Assembly: GCA_963747105.1 (NCBI GenBank)
Contig: CAVVEC010000006.1
Span: 228,217-292,216 of the forward strand
Length of the DNA: 64,000 nucleotides
Source of the DNA: CAVVEC01 sp963747105
Lineage (GTDB): Bacteria; Acidobacteriota; Terriglobia; Terriglobales; Acidobacteriaceae
Reading direction: 5' to 3'
In this document: positions 48,238 through 58,458 of the stretch, in pieces
Position numbering within the stretch: the first letter of the stretch is position 1
How the letters are laid out: each line of letters starts with the position of its first letter
Position numbers and translations under genes: made by a program
Notes under the pieces: generated by a model
Told to the model about the DNA's origin: nothing
Database searches by the model: none
The model's input: the letters and a program-made list of their open reading frames with translations, nothing else

Positions 48238-48960
48238 AAGAGGAGGAGACAGTTTCCTCAGTCGCAGCGTCTCCTGTCGCAGCGCCTCCAGCCTTTCCAG
48301 CGAAAATGCCAAATGCGCTCCGCGCTTGTCGTCAGCGACCGCGTGGATTTCGTCAACAATCACCGTCTCCACGTCGCGCAGAATCGCCCGGCTCTTCTCC
48401 GCGGTCAGCAGGATGTAGAGCGACTCCGGCGTGGTCACCAGAATATGTGGAGGGCATTTCAGCATCGCCCGGCGCTCGTGCATCAGCGTGTCGCCGGTGC
48501 GGACCGCGGTGCGAATCTGCGGCATCAGCAGGCCGCGTTCGCCCGCCATCTGCAGAATTTCGCCCAGCGGGACCTCGAGGTTTTTCTGGATGTCGTTGCC
48601 CAGCGCCTTCAGCGGGGAGACGTAGAGAACTTCAGTCCGGTCCTGCAGATCGCCAGCCAGCGCCTTCCTCACCAGCCGGTCAATGCAGGCAAGAAACGCT
48701 GCCAGCGTTTTGCCGGAGCCGGTAGGCGCCGAGATCAGCGTGGTTCGCCCAGCCAGTATGTGCGGCCAGCCCTGCTCTTGCGGTTCGGTCGGCGTGCCAA
48801 AGCGCTGAACAAACCAATCCCTGACGAGAGGATGTGCCCAGGCGAGCGAGGCAGGGGAGGACGACATTGGCGGTATTCTATCGAGAAAGTGAGGCTTTCG
48901 CAAACCATTCGCCTGCGAAATCTGCGTCTGTCCCACGTGAGCAATGCTAGAATCGCGGCG

Positions 48961-49665
48961 ATGCCTAAAACTCAATCTGCCAAGTCCCGCGCCAAGCGAA
49001 TCAAACTCCTGCTCTTCGACGTGGATGGCGTCCTTACCGACGGCAAGCTGTACATCTTTCCCGCGCCCGCCGGAATCCAGCAATCCACTGACGATCATGC
49101 TGCCAAGCATGGAGGAGTGGGCGGTTTCGGCCTGGTGAGCCAGAACATGATCGAAGCCAAGGGCTTCCATGCTCACGACGGCACTGCCATTTCGCTAGCT
49201 CGCCTCGCTGGGATCAAGACTGGGCTGATCACCAAGCGCATTTCGGAGACAGTGGCACTTCGCGCCCGTGATCTGAAGCTGGAGCATGTTCACCAGGGCA
49301 TCCAGGATAAGTTGACGGTTTTCGAGGAAGTATTGCAGCAGGAAGGACTTAGTTCCGGCGAGGCTGCCTTCGTGGGGGACGATGTCATCGACCTGCCGGT
49401 GATGCGGAATTGCGGTTTCGCGATTGCCGTCGCGAATGCGCGCGGCGAAGTCAAGCAGGAAGCCCACTACGTTACTCCTCGCGCCGGCGGAGAAGGCGCC
49501 CTGCGGGATGCCGTCGAGTACATCCTGAAAGCACAAGGCAAGTGGAAACGGGTGGTAAGCGAATATATCTGCGAAAGAAGCCCGAAGAAGGTCGGCTCTC
49601 AGCGAAATAAATCCACCGGGCTGAGTGATTTCGGCGGACAGGTCAGGCCAAAAGCTAAAGGCTAA
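48961..49665 (+). CDS. kdsC: KdsC-like HAD phosphatase
   Basis: ATG 48961 starts a 234-aa protein with HAD motif I LLLFDVDGVLTDGKLY, motif II/III region GIKTGLITKRIS and motif IV FVGDDVIDLPVMRNCG, the KdsC pattern. KdsC removes phosphate from KDO-8-phosphate during lipopolysaccharide synthesis. It is longer than the ~180-aa norm, with about 40 extra residues after motif I (FPAPAGIQQSTDDHAAK). A long upstream open frame is a shadow of lhr. The C-terminal residues VRPKAKG and the TAA stop are encoded by a heptad array, and an IS begins 13 nt after the stop. Confidence 0.88.
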   Translation: MPKTQSAKSRAKRIKLLLFDVDGVLTDGKLYIFPAPAGIQQSTDDHAAKHGGVGGFGLVSQNMIEAKGFHAHDGTAISLARLAGIKTGLITKRISETVALRARDLKLEHVHQGIQDKLTVFEEVLQQEGLSSGEAAFVGDDVIDLPVMRNCGFAIAVANARGEVKQEAHYVTPRAGGEGALRDAVEYILKAQGKWKRVVSEYICERSPKKVGSQRNKSTGLSDFGGQVRPKAKG

Positions 49666-49677
49666 GAGCTAACGGCT
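49651..49677. repeat. Heptad array at the kdsC 3' end
   Basis: AAA GCTAAAG GCTAAGA GCTAACG GCT. The kdsC stop TAA (49663-49665) lies within it, and its last bases form the left copy of the IS target duplication. Confidence 0.75.
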
Positions 49678-49678
49678 G

Positions 49679-51225
49679 TGTGTGTTGAAAAACCCTCGTT
49701 TGCGAAGCTGTCTTCCAGCCCAACTGCGGGGTGTTGCTTGCGAGTTCATTCTCGATCCCGCGATTACGCGGTCGCCAGTTCAGGTGCGGGCCGACTGCTG
49801 AGGAATCGCACCAGCCGTTTTAGGTTCTGCGCCGTTGCCGCCAAGTAGAACTGCTCGCGTACGAAGCGCATCCGGCGCAGCCTCAGTCGGCGTAGTCCGA
49901 TGTAATTCTTCAGTTCTGCGAAAAGTGCTTCCACTTTCCGCCGAGCCCGTTGCGAGATCGCGAACGCGGGTGTCTGAGCGAGGGCGTGCGCACGCTGCCG
50001 CGCTGGCTCGCAGGTGTGGATGGCAAGGGTCCGATACTTGCCTCGCGTGCAGCGGCTCTTTTGCGAGCAGTCGCGACAGCGCTTCACCGTCGAGTAATAA
50101 ACGTGAGTGCGGTTGCGCGCATTGATGCCGACGTACTTCAGTAGCTTGCCTTCTGGGCAGAGGTAGCAGTTCTCCTCGGGCACGTAGGTGAACTTGTCGA
50201 TGCCATAGAGATCCGTCGGCCCATTGGGATTTTCTTTCACCCGGATGTAAGCAGCGATGCCGCGCTCATCCAGCCATTGCAGCAACTCGCCGTTGCCGTA
50301 GGTGGTATCCGCCGCCAGAGTTTGCGGCAGGGAGCCGTAACGGTCGCGATAGCGTTCGATCATATCTCGGGCGCCGCCACGCTCTCCTGACTCAATCGCG
50401 CTGGCGTAGCTTGCACGCCCACGATGACGCAACTAGCGTTGTCCACCAGATAGTTGTCGTAATAGCCGAGCCGTGCGGGGCCGCCTTTGGTCGCGTAGGT
50501 AGAATCCGGGTCTGTGGTCGAGACCTTCTCTTGCTGCGGAACGGGAGGTTCGACCGGGTTCTCCCGCTCCAGTTCGACTAGATACTCGCGCACCGTGTGG
50601 TTCACCTTAGCCACTTCCGCCAGTTGCTCGCGAGGAACGCGGCTGTGATGATCGGCATTGGCCTGGATGAAACTGCCGTCCACCGACATGTGCTCGCCCT
50701 TCACCATTCCGGCTTCGACGCAACGGGCGACAATCTCCTCAAACAGCTCCTGGAACAGATTCGATTCCTGGAATCGTCCATGCCGGTTCTTGGAAAACGT
50801 AGAGTGGTGCGGAATCTCCTGGTCGAACCCCAGTCCCGTGAACCATCGCCACGCCAGATGCATGCGTAGCTCTTCCACCAGTTTTCTTTCGCTCGTCACG
50901 CCGTAGAGATAGCCGACCAGCAGCATACGCAGCAGCAGTTCTGGGTCGATAGATGGCCTTCCTGTGTCGCTATAGGAGTCCTTCAACTTTGCCCGAACCG
51001 ATTCCAAGTTGACGTAGCGATCGATCAGGCGCAGCAGATGATTTTCAGGAACCTGATCTTCGAGCCGGAAGTAGTAAAACAGCGACTCTCCGCGGGAATG
51101 GTGTCCCATCATGAGCAGCAGGCCTCCAAATGTAATGGTGAACAGTAGCATCGGGAACTCTGACCTGCTTATAACCTGAACGTTGCCCCGCCACAAGCAT
51201 CAACTGAGGGACTTTTTCAACAGAC
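49679..51225 (-). mobile_element. IS1182-like insertion sequence
   Basis: One transposase gene is flanked by imperfect inverted ends: left TGTGTGTTGAAAAACCCTC and right (reverse complement) GTCTGTTGAAAAAGTCCCTC. ACGGCTG occurs directly outside both ends (49672-49678 and 51226-51232), a plausible 7-bp target duplication. The left copy coincides with a heptad array, so the duplication should be checked against an empty site. Confidence 0.72.
49764..51112 (-). pseudogene. IS1182-family DDE transposase, one frameshift
   Basis: The N-terminal part (MMGHHSRGESLFYYFRLED, PELLLRMLLVGYLYGVTSER) includes the first catalytic Asp (HMSVDGSFIQANA). Near 50400 the frame shifts, and the second frame supplies the second Asp (LAADTTYGNGELL), a zinc-ribbon-like block (YLCPEGKL, CRDCSQKSRC) and the Glu (RRKVEALFAELKNYIGLRRL). 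Together this is a full-length IS1182 transposase. ATG 51112 is preferred since the family usually starts at this point; a GTG at 51196 is in frame. Activity depends on whether the shift is real. Confidence 0.85.
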
Positions 51226-51240
51226 ACGGCTGATCTCAAA

Positions 51241-51293
51241 AAAACCCACCGGTTGTCTGCTTGGGGCGTGCTCGGGTCGACAACCGATGGGCT
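51241..51293 (-). terminator. Terminator of the TPR gene
   Basis: On the minus strand CGGTTGTC pairs with GACAACCG, extended by CCCA/TGGG, and is followed by TTTTTTT. It is about 130 nt beyond the TPR stop. Confidence 0.75.
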
Positions 51294-51418
51294 ACCGTTT
51301 CTCCCTACTCACCCTGTGCTTTCAGGAGCATTTGCACACTATAAACCTCTTCCGCCAAGAAAGTTGCGCGGTCGCCCAAGATATTTTATGTTCTGTTAAA
51401 CCTATGCGCCCGCGTACC

Positions 51419-52246
51419 TTACTCGGGGATTGCGGGCGGTCGCGCGGCCATAAGCTGGGTAAAACGGGCGTCGCTGCGTAAGCCGGCGAATTCGGGGTCC
51501 TTGTATACATCGCCGATTCCCTTGTACCCCTCTTCCATGCACCGCCGCAGGTACTGCAGGGAGCGGTCACGGTCGCCCTGCTTAGCATAAAGCTTGGCGA
51601 CAACATAATCGAAGCGGGCCCGTTCTTCGGGCGACGGCAGTTGCGCCGTGACCCCGGTATGCGAGGTGCGTTCAAAGATGTCAGGATCCAACTGCAGAGC
51701 CTGACCGTACGCGATCGTCGCCTTGTCCCAGTCTTTCAGCAGGTAATAAGCTGCGCCCAGGTTGCTGTAGTAAGACGCAATATCGGGCTTAAGCTTGACG
51801 GCTCTCTGATATTGCTTGATGGCCTTCCCGTATTTGGTTTCTTTGTAGTAGACCACGCCCAAGTTATTGTAGGCATCGGCGAAGGCGCTCTCCAGTCTGA
51901 TGGCGTGCTCGAAATCCTTTCGGCTTTCCTTATAACGCTGGGTTTGCAGTTCGGCGATACCGATCTTGTTGTAAAGACGTGCCACGTTTGGCGTCTTGGC
52001 TAAGGCGGCGCGGAGGTAGTCGACGGCATCGAGATAGGCTTTTTCAGCCCGCAGTTCGTCGCCGCGTCTTTCCAGTTCCTCAGCGGAGGCACTGTGAGAA
52101 GGAGGTTCCGCACGCCGCATCGGAGGCGGGTTGACCTGTACCAGTTCGGATGTGGGACCCTGCTGGGCTTGCAGTTGCAGCGGCGACACACCCGGCGCAG
52201 CTACTATTGCCATCGTCAGCAGGCTGGTCTGAAACAGACGCTCCAT
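51419..52246 (-). CDS. Secreted TPR-repeat protein
   Basis: The 275-aa product has a signal peptide (LLTMAIVAAPGVSPLQLQA) and at least four tetratricopeptide repeats (AYLDAVDYLRAALAKTPNVA, RLYNKIGIAELQTQRYKES, AFADAYNNLGVVYYKETKYG, DIASYYSNLGAAYYLLKDWD). A further repeat-like end carries KLYAKQGDRDRSLQYLRRC. TPRs bind protein partners; the partner is unknown. It is just downstream of the PBP1A gene in the same direction (71 nt) and may be cotranscribed. Confidence 0.88.
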   Translation of the reverse strand: MERLFQTSLLTMAIVAAPGVSPLQLQAQQGPTSELVQVNPPPMRRAEPPSHSASAEELERRGDELRAEKAYLDAVDYLRAALAKTPNVARLYNKIGIAELQTQRYKESRKDFEHAIRLESAFADAYNNLGVVYYKETKYGKAIKQYQRAVKLKPDIASYYSNLGAAYYLLKDWDKATIAYGQALQLDPDIFERTSHTGVTAQLPSPEERARFDYVVAKLYAKQGDRDRSLQYLRRCMEEGYKGIGDVYKDPEFAGLRSDARFTQLMAARPPAIPE

Positions 52247-52316
52247 AAGCGCACCTCCTCGACGGCAGGCAAACCGCCCTCATCCATTGACACCCCCGGA
52301 CCAGACAAGGTTCCAG

Positions 52317-54891
52317 TCAGTGAGGAGCGTCTCCAGCTTGGTCTGGTGGCTTGGATGGAGGGTTAGACGACTTGTCGTCCTTAAAGATACCCGCGATTTT
52401 GCCAAAGAACCCCTTTTTCTTCTTCGCGTTGTCGGCAGATGCGTTTGGGTCCTGGGTCGCGGCGGTACCCGGCGGCGGCAGCACCTTGTCGCCGCCCAGA
52501 CCGAAGATGCGCGAGAAGATTCCCCTGATCCCGGACGCCTGATCGCACGTCTCGTTTGGTTCCGTGCCGGCGATGAAGGCCGCGGTGTAGGTTTCCGGGC
52601 AGGAGGGAGTCGCCAGCCGATTGGTCGCCTTGTCCAGTTGCACGTCCACCACTCCAACCGGTTGCGTGAACGGCTTCACATCCGAATACTCGCGGAGCGT
52701 GACCGCCTTCTTCATGAATTCCGCCCAGATGGGTGCCGCCGTCTGAGCTCCGCTCAAGCGAATGTCGCTGTAGTCGTCAAATCCCACCCAGACGATACAA
52801 AGCAGATTGCTGGTGTAGCCGGCAAACCAGCCATCATGCGAGGTTCCAGTCTTGCCTGCCGCTGGAGCAGTGAAGCCGCGAGTGCGCACTTCGTAGGCGG
52901 TTCCGAAGTTCAGCACCCCCTCCATCATGTTGGTCATGACGTAGGCCACGCGCGGATCCAGCACCGGTCGCTTGTCCGGCTTGAAGTCCAGGACCATGTC
53001 GCCAGCGGCATTGCGCACCGAGTTGACCATTACAGGGGAAACGCGCACGCCTGAATTGGCAAACACGGTGTAGGCCGCAGCCATGTCCAGGGGAGTGGCG
53101 TCGTAAGCGCCCAGCGCCATCGCTGGCGTGGCCTTGACCGAGGTGATGCCCGGCGGCCTTGGCCAGGTCCGCGACTTTGTCGTAGCCCACTTCTTCCGCC
53201 AGCTTCACCGTCGCATTGTTCAACGACATCGCCAGCGCGTAACGCGCGGTGACGTCGCCGTGATACTCCTCTTTGTAGTTTCGTGGCTCGTAGATCTGAT
53301 CGCCATACGCGAAGGTGCGTGGGCTCGTCTGTCACCATGGAAGCGGGAGTGAAAACCGGATTGCCCCGTCCACTCGCGGTGTTGATGGCGGCGGCGTAGA
53401 CAAACGGCTTGAAGATGGATCCGGTGGGACGTCGCGCCACGGCATGATCCAACTGGCTGAAGCCGTAGTTGCGGCCGCCGACCAAAGCCAGCACCTCTCC
53501 GCTGTGCGGGTCCATGGCCACGAGTGCCACCTGCGCTTGCGGCCCGGGTTCAACTGTGGTTTCGAATTTGCTCTGCCCACTTTCATCCGTTTGGTGCGCC
53601 GCTTGATCACTTGTTCGTCCACCAGCTTCATGCCCGTCTCCACCGCCTGCGCTGCGGCTTTCTGCAGATCGGGGTCGAGCGTGGTGTAGATGCGGTAGGA
53701 GTGCTCGTTCATTTCGCGTTCATTGAACCGGCTGATCACGGTATCGCGGACCAGGTCCACAAAATACGGGGCGTCGCTGGCCTCCACGTTCGGAGGCGCG
53801 AGTTTCAGCGGTGTAGCTTTGGCCTTGTCCGCTTGTTCCCGGGTAATCGCATGTGTGTCGGCCATGGAATCCAGCACCAGATTGCGGCGCTCCAGCGCGC
53901 GCTCGGGATGACGATAAGGGGACAAGATAACTCGGCGCGCTGGATCATGCCCCGCCAGCAGCGCCGCCTCGGGCAGGGTAATGTCCTTCAAGTCCTTGTT
54001 GAAGTACGCCTGCGAGGCCTCGCCAAACCCGCTGATGGTGAACGAGCCGCGCTGTCCCAGGTCACCCGAGTTGGCATAGAACTCGAAGATTTGTTGCTTG
54101 CTGAACTTTTGCTCCAGCTCCATCAGCGATGAGCATTTCCGCCAGCTTGCGCTTGATGGTTTTCTGCGGGGTGAGGAAGAAGCCGCGCGAGAGCTGCATG
54201 GTCAGAGTGGAGCCGCCCTGCTCGTGGCGCTCGATGCGTGAAATCAACCCAGGCCGCCTCCGCCAGGCGGACGAAATTCACGCCGCCGTGCTGGAAGAAG
54301 CGGCGGTCTTCGATGGCCAGCACGGCGTCCACCATGACCTTGGGAATCTCGTTGTAGGTTACCAGTTGCCGCTTGGAGCGCTGCTCCGCGTCGAAGAGCG
54401 CGGTGACCATTTGCGGTTCGAGTTCGTAGGCTTCCAGATCGCCGGATTTGTCCGGTGATGCTGGTCACCTGTCCGTCCTGCATGCGGATGGTCGCTGGCT
54501 CCGGGCTGTGGTAGGACTGGGAGCCGGGCCTGATTTCGATCCCGCCGTTCAGCAGGCGGTAGCTGCCCATCGGCGATGCGCCCGCATTCTCCGCGTAGCC
54601 CGCGTGGCGAAGTTGCGCTGCGATTTCGCGAGCGTCCATTTGCTGGCCGACCTTGACCACGCTGCGGTATGGCGTAGATCTTGGCTGAACTGCTGAATAC
54701 GGGACCCTTGAAGCGCTGCTCAATGATGCGGTCGTACTTGATGTAGTAGTAGGAGAACAGCCCGCCGATGGCAACGGCCAGAACGACGAAACACTGCGAA
54801 CGCGGCCCTGAGCACCGGATCGCGTGAGACCAGTCCCGCCGCGTTCTTGCCACCTGGCTCTTCTTTTCGGGATCTTTAGTTTAATGGCCAC
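52317..54891 (-). pseudogene. Class A penicillin-binding protein (PBP1A-like), frameshifted
   Basis: GTG 54891 starts VAIKLKIPKRRAR, then a TM helix (FVVLAVAIGGLFSYYYIKYD). The glycosyltransferase domain follows in two frames (MVDAVLAIEDRRFFQHGGVN with the catalytic Glu, GGSTLTMQLSRGFFLTP, KQQIFEFYAN). The transpeptidase domain has the active-site SxxK (RPTGSIFKPFVYAAA) and KTG (AAGKTGTSHDGWFAGY). A Pro/Asp-rich tail ends the chain. It polymerises and cross-links peptidoglycan. About four frame changes occur (near 54850, 54440, 54130 and 53300-53560). Total length ~857 aa is normal, so the breaks look like errors. Confidence 0.88.
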
Positions 54892-55076
54892 GTTGAATTG
54901 GCGAAGTACCCACCGTCCGCGCGCGACAGAATCGCCCCGCATTGTAGTGAGATGATGCCGGTATACCAATGCGTTATCTCGGAGCGGAGCTCCCAACGAG
55001 CTCCCAACTGAAATCACCGGCAATCTCCGCGTCGAACTCCCTCTATTCTAAATCACGCAGACTCTGCAGCCGTTAG

Positions 55077-55436
55077 CTAGAAGGGACTCTTGTTCTGGGT
55101 GGATGGATCGAAATGCAGATCCAGCGGATATCCGGGCAAGTCCACGTGCACTGTGTACGGGGCCAATGATCGACAGTGAGCCGGTCCCTTGGGTGCCACG
55201 ACGCTGAACCTTGATTTGCTCCTTGGTCAGCGGGAATCTCGAGGTCCTGCGCTTTCTTGAAGATCATGTCCTGGATGTCGGTTTCCGGTTTTGTGGTGTA
55301 GGTTTCCAGCGTGGCTTCGGTCTTGATCACGTCCTGCGAATTGGTAATTGTTGTAGTAAACAGGGAACAATTCCGCGCCCAGATACACGGCCATGACAAT
55401 CACGGACAAGCCAAGAATCAGTTTGATCGTTCCCAT
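55077..55436 (-). pseudogene. DUF4845-like small membrane protein, frameshifted
   Basis: It starts MGTIKLILGLSVIVMAVYLG (one TM helix) then ELFPVYYNNYQF; a shift near 55340 leads to DVIKTEATLETYTTKPETDI and MIFKKAQDLEIP. Further shifts follow before the end at 55077 (TQNKSPF). The layout, a TM helix then a ~90-residue domain, matches DUF4845. The start overlaps the 3' end of proS by about 19 nt. Confidence 0.65.
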
Positions 55437-57242
55437 CGCGCGCTCCGGCTTCGGCCGCGCCGCTGTACAGCCATCAGTGCGCCGGCCGCAAGACTCTGAA
55501 ATAGTCTGCTATTGCCGCTGATGCTAGCATCCTCGATTTTGCGTGTCGAGCGCTGAACCACCTCGACTTTGCCTTCGGTAACCTTCTTGCCAACAGTCAC
55601 ACGAAAGGGCATGCCCACTAGGTCAGCATCTTTGAACTTGACCCCTGGCCTTTCGTCCCGGTCGTCTAGTAACACATCAAAACCTGCGGCTTCCAGCCGC
55701 TGGGCGATGTCTTCGGCCGCTTCTTGATCTTCTCATCGCCGACGTTGGTGGGCGTGACGACGATCTCGAATGGCGCGATCTGCGGCGGCAGCCAGAAGCC
55801 ATTTTCGTCATTGTTCTGCTCGATGGCCGCCGTCAGGATGCGCTCGATGCCGATGCCGTAGCTGCCCATAATGGGCGTGACTTCCTTGCCGTTCCTGGTC
55901 GAGCACCCGCGCGCCCATGGACTCCGAGTACTTGTAGCCCAGCTTGAAGATGTGTCCGATCTCGACGGCCTTGCCGATGCGAAGCGGCTGCCGCAATTCG
56001 GGCAGGCTTCGCCCGCGGTGACGGTGCGCAGATCGGCATAAGCCGTCGGCTGAAAATCGTGTCCCGGCGTTACATTCTGCAAGTGGTAGTCCTCTTTGTT
56101 CGCGCCGGAGATCAGGTTCTTGCGGCCTTCCAGGGCCTTGTCCACCAGCAGCACGGGCCGGCCGAGGTCCTTTATGTCTCTGGCCCAATCAATGCCGACC
56201 GGGCCCAGGAATCCGGCCGGGGAGCCGAAGAGTTCCTGGATTTCTTCCGCATGCATCGGACGAGACTGCTTTCCGGCCACGGCCGCCGCGAACTTTGCTT
56301 CATTCAACTGGTGATCGCCGCGCATGAGCACGATCGATCGCCTGCGTTCTGGACTTCCCGGTCTTGCCGTCTTTTTCTTCCGCCATGTAGGCCAGGGTCT
56401 TCATCTTCTTCTTCGGCGAGACGCCGAGAAACTTCGCCACATCTTCGATCGTCTTCAGCCCGGGCGTGTGAACCAGCTCGGGCTTGCCGTCGCCTTCGGG
56501 CGCAAGGTCCTGGACCGGCTCCGAGCTTCGACGTTGCCTTCTCCAGGTTCGCCGCGTAACCGCAGCTCTCGCAGCTCACGACTAGGTCTTCGCCCGCCGG
56601 TGTTCGCACCATGAACTCGTGCGACTGCGAGCCGCCCATCGCTCCCGAGTGCGCCTCGACGACCACGTACTTCAGTCCGCAGCGGTCAAAGATGCGGCGG
56701 TAGGCGTCATAGTGCTTCTTGTAAGAAACGTCGAGCCCGGCGGCGATCGATGTCGAACGAGTACGAATCCTTCATGGTGAATTGCCGCACCCGCAGCAGG
56801 CCGGACTTCGGCCGCGGCTCGTCGCGAAACTTCTACTGGATCTGGTACCAGATTTGCGGCAACTGCTTGTAGCTGCGCAGTTCCTTGCGCGCGATCTCGG
56901 TCATGACTTCTTCTTCGGTCATGCCCAGGCAGAGATCGGCGCCCTTGCGGTCCTTCAGGCGAAACATGTTCTCGCCCATCACCGACCAGCGGCCGCTGGC
57001 CTCCCAAAGCTCGCGCGGATGCAGCGCCGGCAGATAGAACTCCTGCCCGATCTTGTCCATTTCCTCGCGGACGATGCCCATGATCTTGTTAACGACCGGT
57101 GTCCCAGAAAAAGATACGAATAGATCCCGGCGGCAAGCTGGCGGATGTAGCCGGCCCGCACCAGGAACTTGTGGCTGGCGACCTCGGCATCGGCCGGGGC
57201 CTCGCGCAGCGTAGGAATAAACAGTTCTGACCAGCGATGCAT
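55418..57242 (-). pseudogene. proS: Prolyl-tRNA synthetase, split over many frames
   Basis: The N-terminus is intact (MHRWSELFIPTLREAPADAE, SHKFLVRAGYIRQLAAGIYS). Then come MGIVREEMDKIGQEFYLPAL, class II motif 2 region GLLRVRQFTMKD, ADLCLGMTEEEVMTEIARKE, the editing-domain region and the intact stretch LMRGDHQLNEAKFAA to PIMGSYGIGIERILTAAIEQ. The C-terminal anticodon-binding part ends at 55418 (KGKVEVVQRSTRKIEDAS is nearby). At least six shifts lie in 1.8 kb. ProRS is essential and no second copy is seen, so these are most probably sequence errors. Confidence 0.88.
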
Positions 57243-57319
57243 AGTTAGGAATCCTGAGTAGCAGGGAATTCGCTATTGTAGCAGTCGTTTCCCCGGGGTG
57301 TCAGAGCACCCGAGGGGAT

Positions 57320-57466
57320 TGGTAGTGGCTCAGTTTGAGTTGTCATCCCGAGCAAGCGTTCTTTGCGCAGAGAGGGATCTGGGCGAGCCGCGCGGAAGCG
57401 TCGCGTTTTTTGCGACGCAAGAATCGCGCGTTTGGCTCGCTTCCATATCAAACTGAGCCACTACCA
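57320..57466. mobile_element. MITE-like element with 19-bp perfect inverted ends
   Basis: TGGTAGTGGCTCAGTTTGA (57320-57338) and its exact reverse complement (57448-57466) bound a 147-bp element. GGGGAT occurs directly outside both ends (57314-57319 and 57467-57472), a 6-bp target duplication. Inside are a GTCATCCCGAG...GAGGGATCT palindrome half (from 57342) and nested hairpins such as GCGTCGC...GCGACGC. There is no coding sequence. Confidence 0.82.
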
Positions 57467-57583
57467 GGGGATCGGGTTGTTGCTGAACTCCAGGAGTCAC
57501 CGAGCGTGTGGCACAATGGTTGTGTGACCGACGCGCCGAGAAGCCAAGAATCCGCCCGGCCCCCAAAGGAGCAGAACTCCTAA

Positions 57584-58458
57584 TTGGCATTTCTTACCCG
57601 GCGCAGGTTCCTTCAAGCCACTGCGGCAATCGCTGCCACTGGCGCTCTGGCGCTAGCGGAAACGGCATCGCTCGCGAGCCGAATCATCCCAGACTGGTGC
57701 GAGTCGAACTCTCACTCGCCCGCTGGCCCGCCGCCTTAGACGGCTTCACCATCGTTCAGCTAAGCGATTTCCATTACGACGAGTATTTCTCTGCGGCTCC
57801 GCTCCGAGCCGCGATCGGAATCGTCAAAAATCTGCATCCGGATCTGGTTGTGCTGACCGGAGATTTCGTGACGGTGCCGGTCTTAGGCGGTTTCCGGCAC
57901 ATTAAGAAGCGCGCCGCCTGGGTCATCGAGCCGTGCGCCGCCCTGTTGGCCCAACTGAAGCCTCGTCTCGGAATGTTCGCAATTCTCGGAAATCACGATG
58001 TGGACTCTGACGTGCCACGCATCGTGGCAACGCTTCAGTCACATGGGATCACTGTTCTACGCAATGGTTCGCTGCCGATCGAGCAGGCGAAGGCGCGATT
58101 TTGGCTTTCAGGTCTGGACTCGGCGATGGAAGGAAAGCCCAATCTGGACCTGGCTCTGCGCCAAGTGCCACGAAACGAACCTGTCGTCCTGCTGGTTCAC
58201 GAGCCCGACTTTGCCGACCGCGCGGTTTTGCACTCCGTCGATCTCCAGCTTTCCGGTCACTCGCACGGAGGGCAAATCTGGCTTCCTGGAATTGGCGCTC
58301 CGTGGCTGCCGGAATTTGCGCGAAAATATCCGCGGGGACTTTATACCATCGGACCTTTGACTCTCTACACCAATTTTGGCCTGGGTACGATTCGTTTACC
58401 CGTGCGACTGAACGCTCCGCCTGAAGTTACGCTGTTTACTTTGCGTGCGGCAAAATAG
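57584..58458 (+). CDS. Tat-exported calcineurin-like metallophosphoesterase (one frameshift)
   Basis: A TTG start near 57584, with AAAGGAG upstream, gives a twin-arginine signal (TRRRFLQATAAIAATGALAL). A shift near 57680 joins it to the open frame that carries VQLSDFHYDEYF (DxH), LTGDFVTVP (GD), AILGNHDVD (GNHD) and LSGHSHGGQIWLP (GHSH), the five metal-binding blocks of YkuE-type phosphoesterases. It is probably located outside the cytoplasmic membrane. Substrate unknown. Without the shift the frame upstream of 57680 gives a non-signal N-terminus starting near 57508. Confidence 0.85.

Larger units (their letters stand above)
44072..48867 (-). pseudogene. lhr: Lhr-type large DEAD/DEAH helicase, frameshifted and carrying repeat insertions
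   Basis: ATG 48867 (MSSSPASLAWAHPLV) starts an intact ~650-residue helicase core: Q-motif region FGTPTEPQEQGWPHI, Walker A SAPTGSGKTLAAFL, DEIH (VIVDEIHAVADD), SAT (IGLSATQKPIEE) and motif VI QRVGRSGHW. After about 46890 the winged-helix and Lhr-core C-terminal regions (IPFWLGEAPARTEE, FGTRWRWDANRALAL, DLLASVFPDVAACQENIVG, QIPDHPLVNEVMKDVLTEAM) are spread over several frames. The last ~370 residues (IEPATAAQFMRWLLRWQHAA to the stop at 44072) are intact. Total span ~1600 codons fits Lhr. Extra, repeat-derived segments occur near 48075-48275, 47225-47405 and 45233-45325. It is divergent from kdsC, 93 nt apart. Confidence 0.85.

Noticed and set aside
48313..48960. Long N-terminal extension of kdsC over lhr
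   Set aside because: The extension is antisense to the helicase N-terminus; ATG 48961 gives a normal KdsC start.
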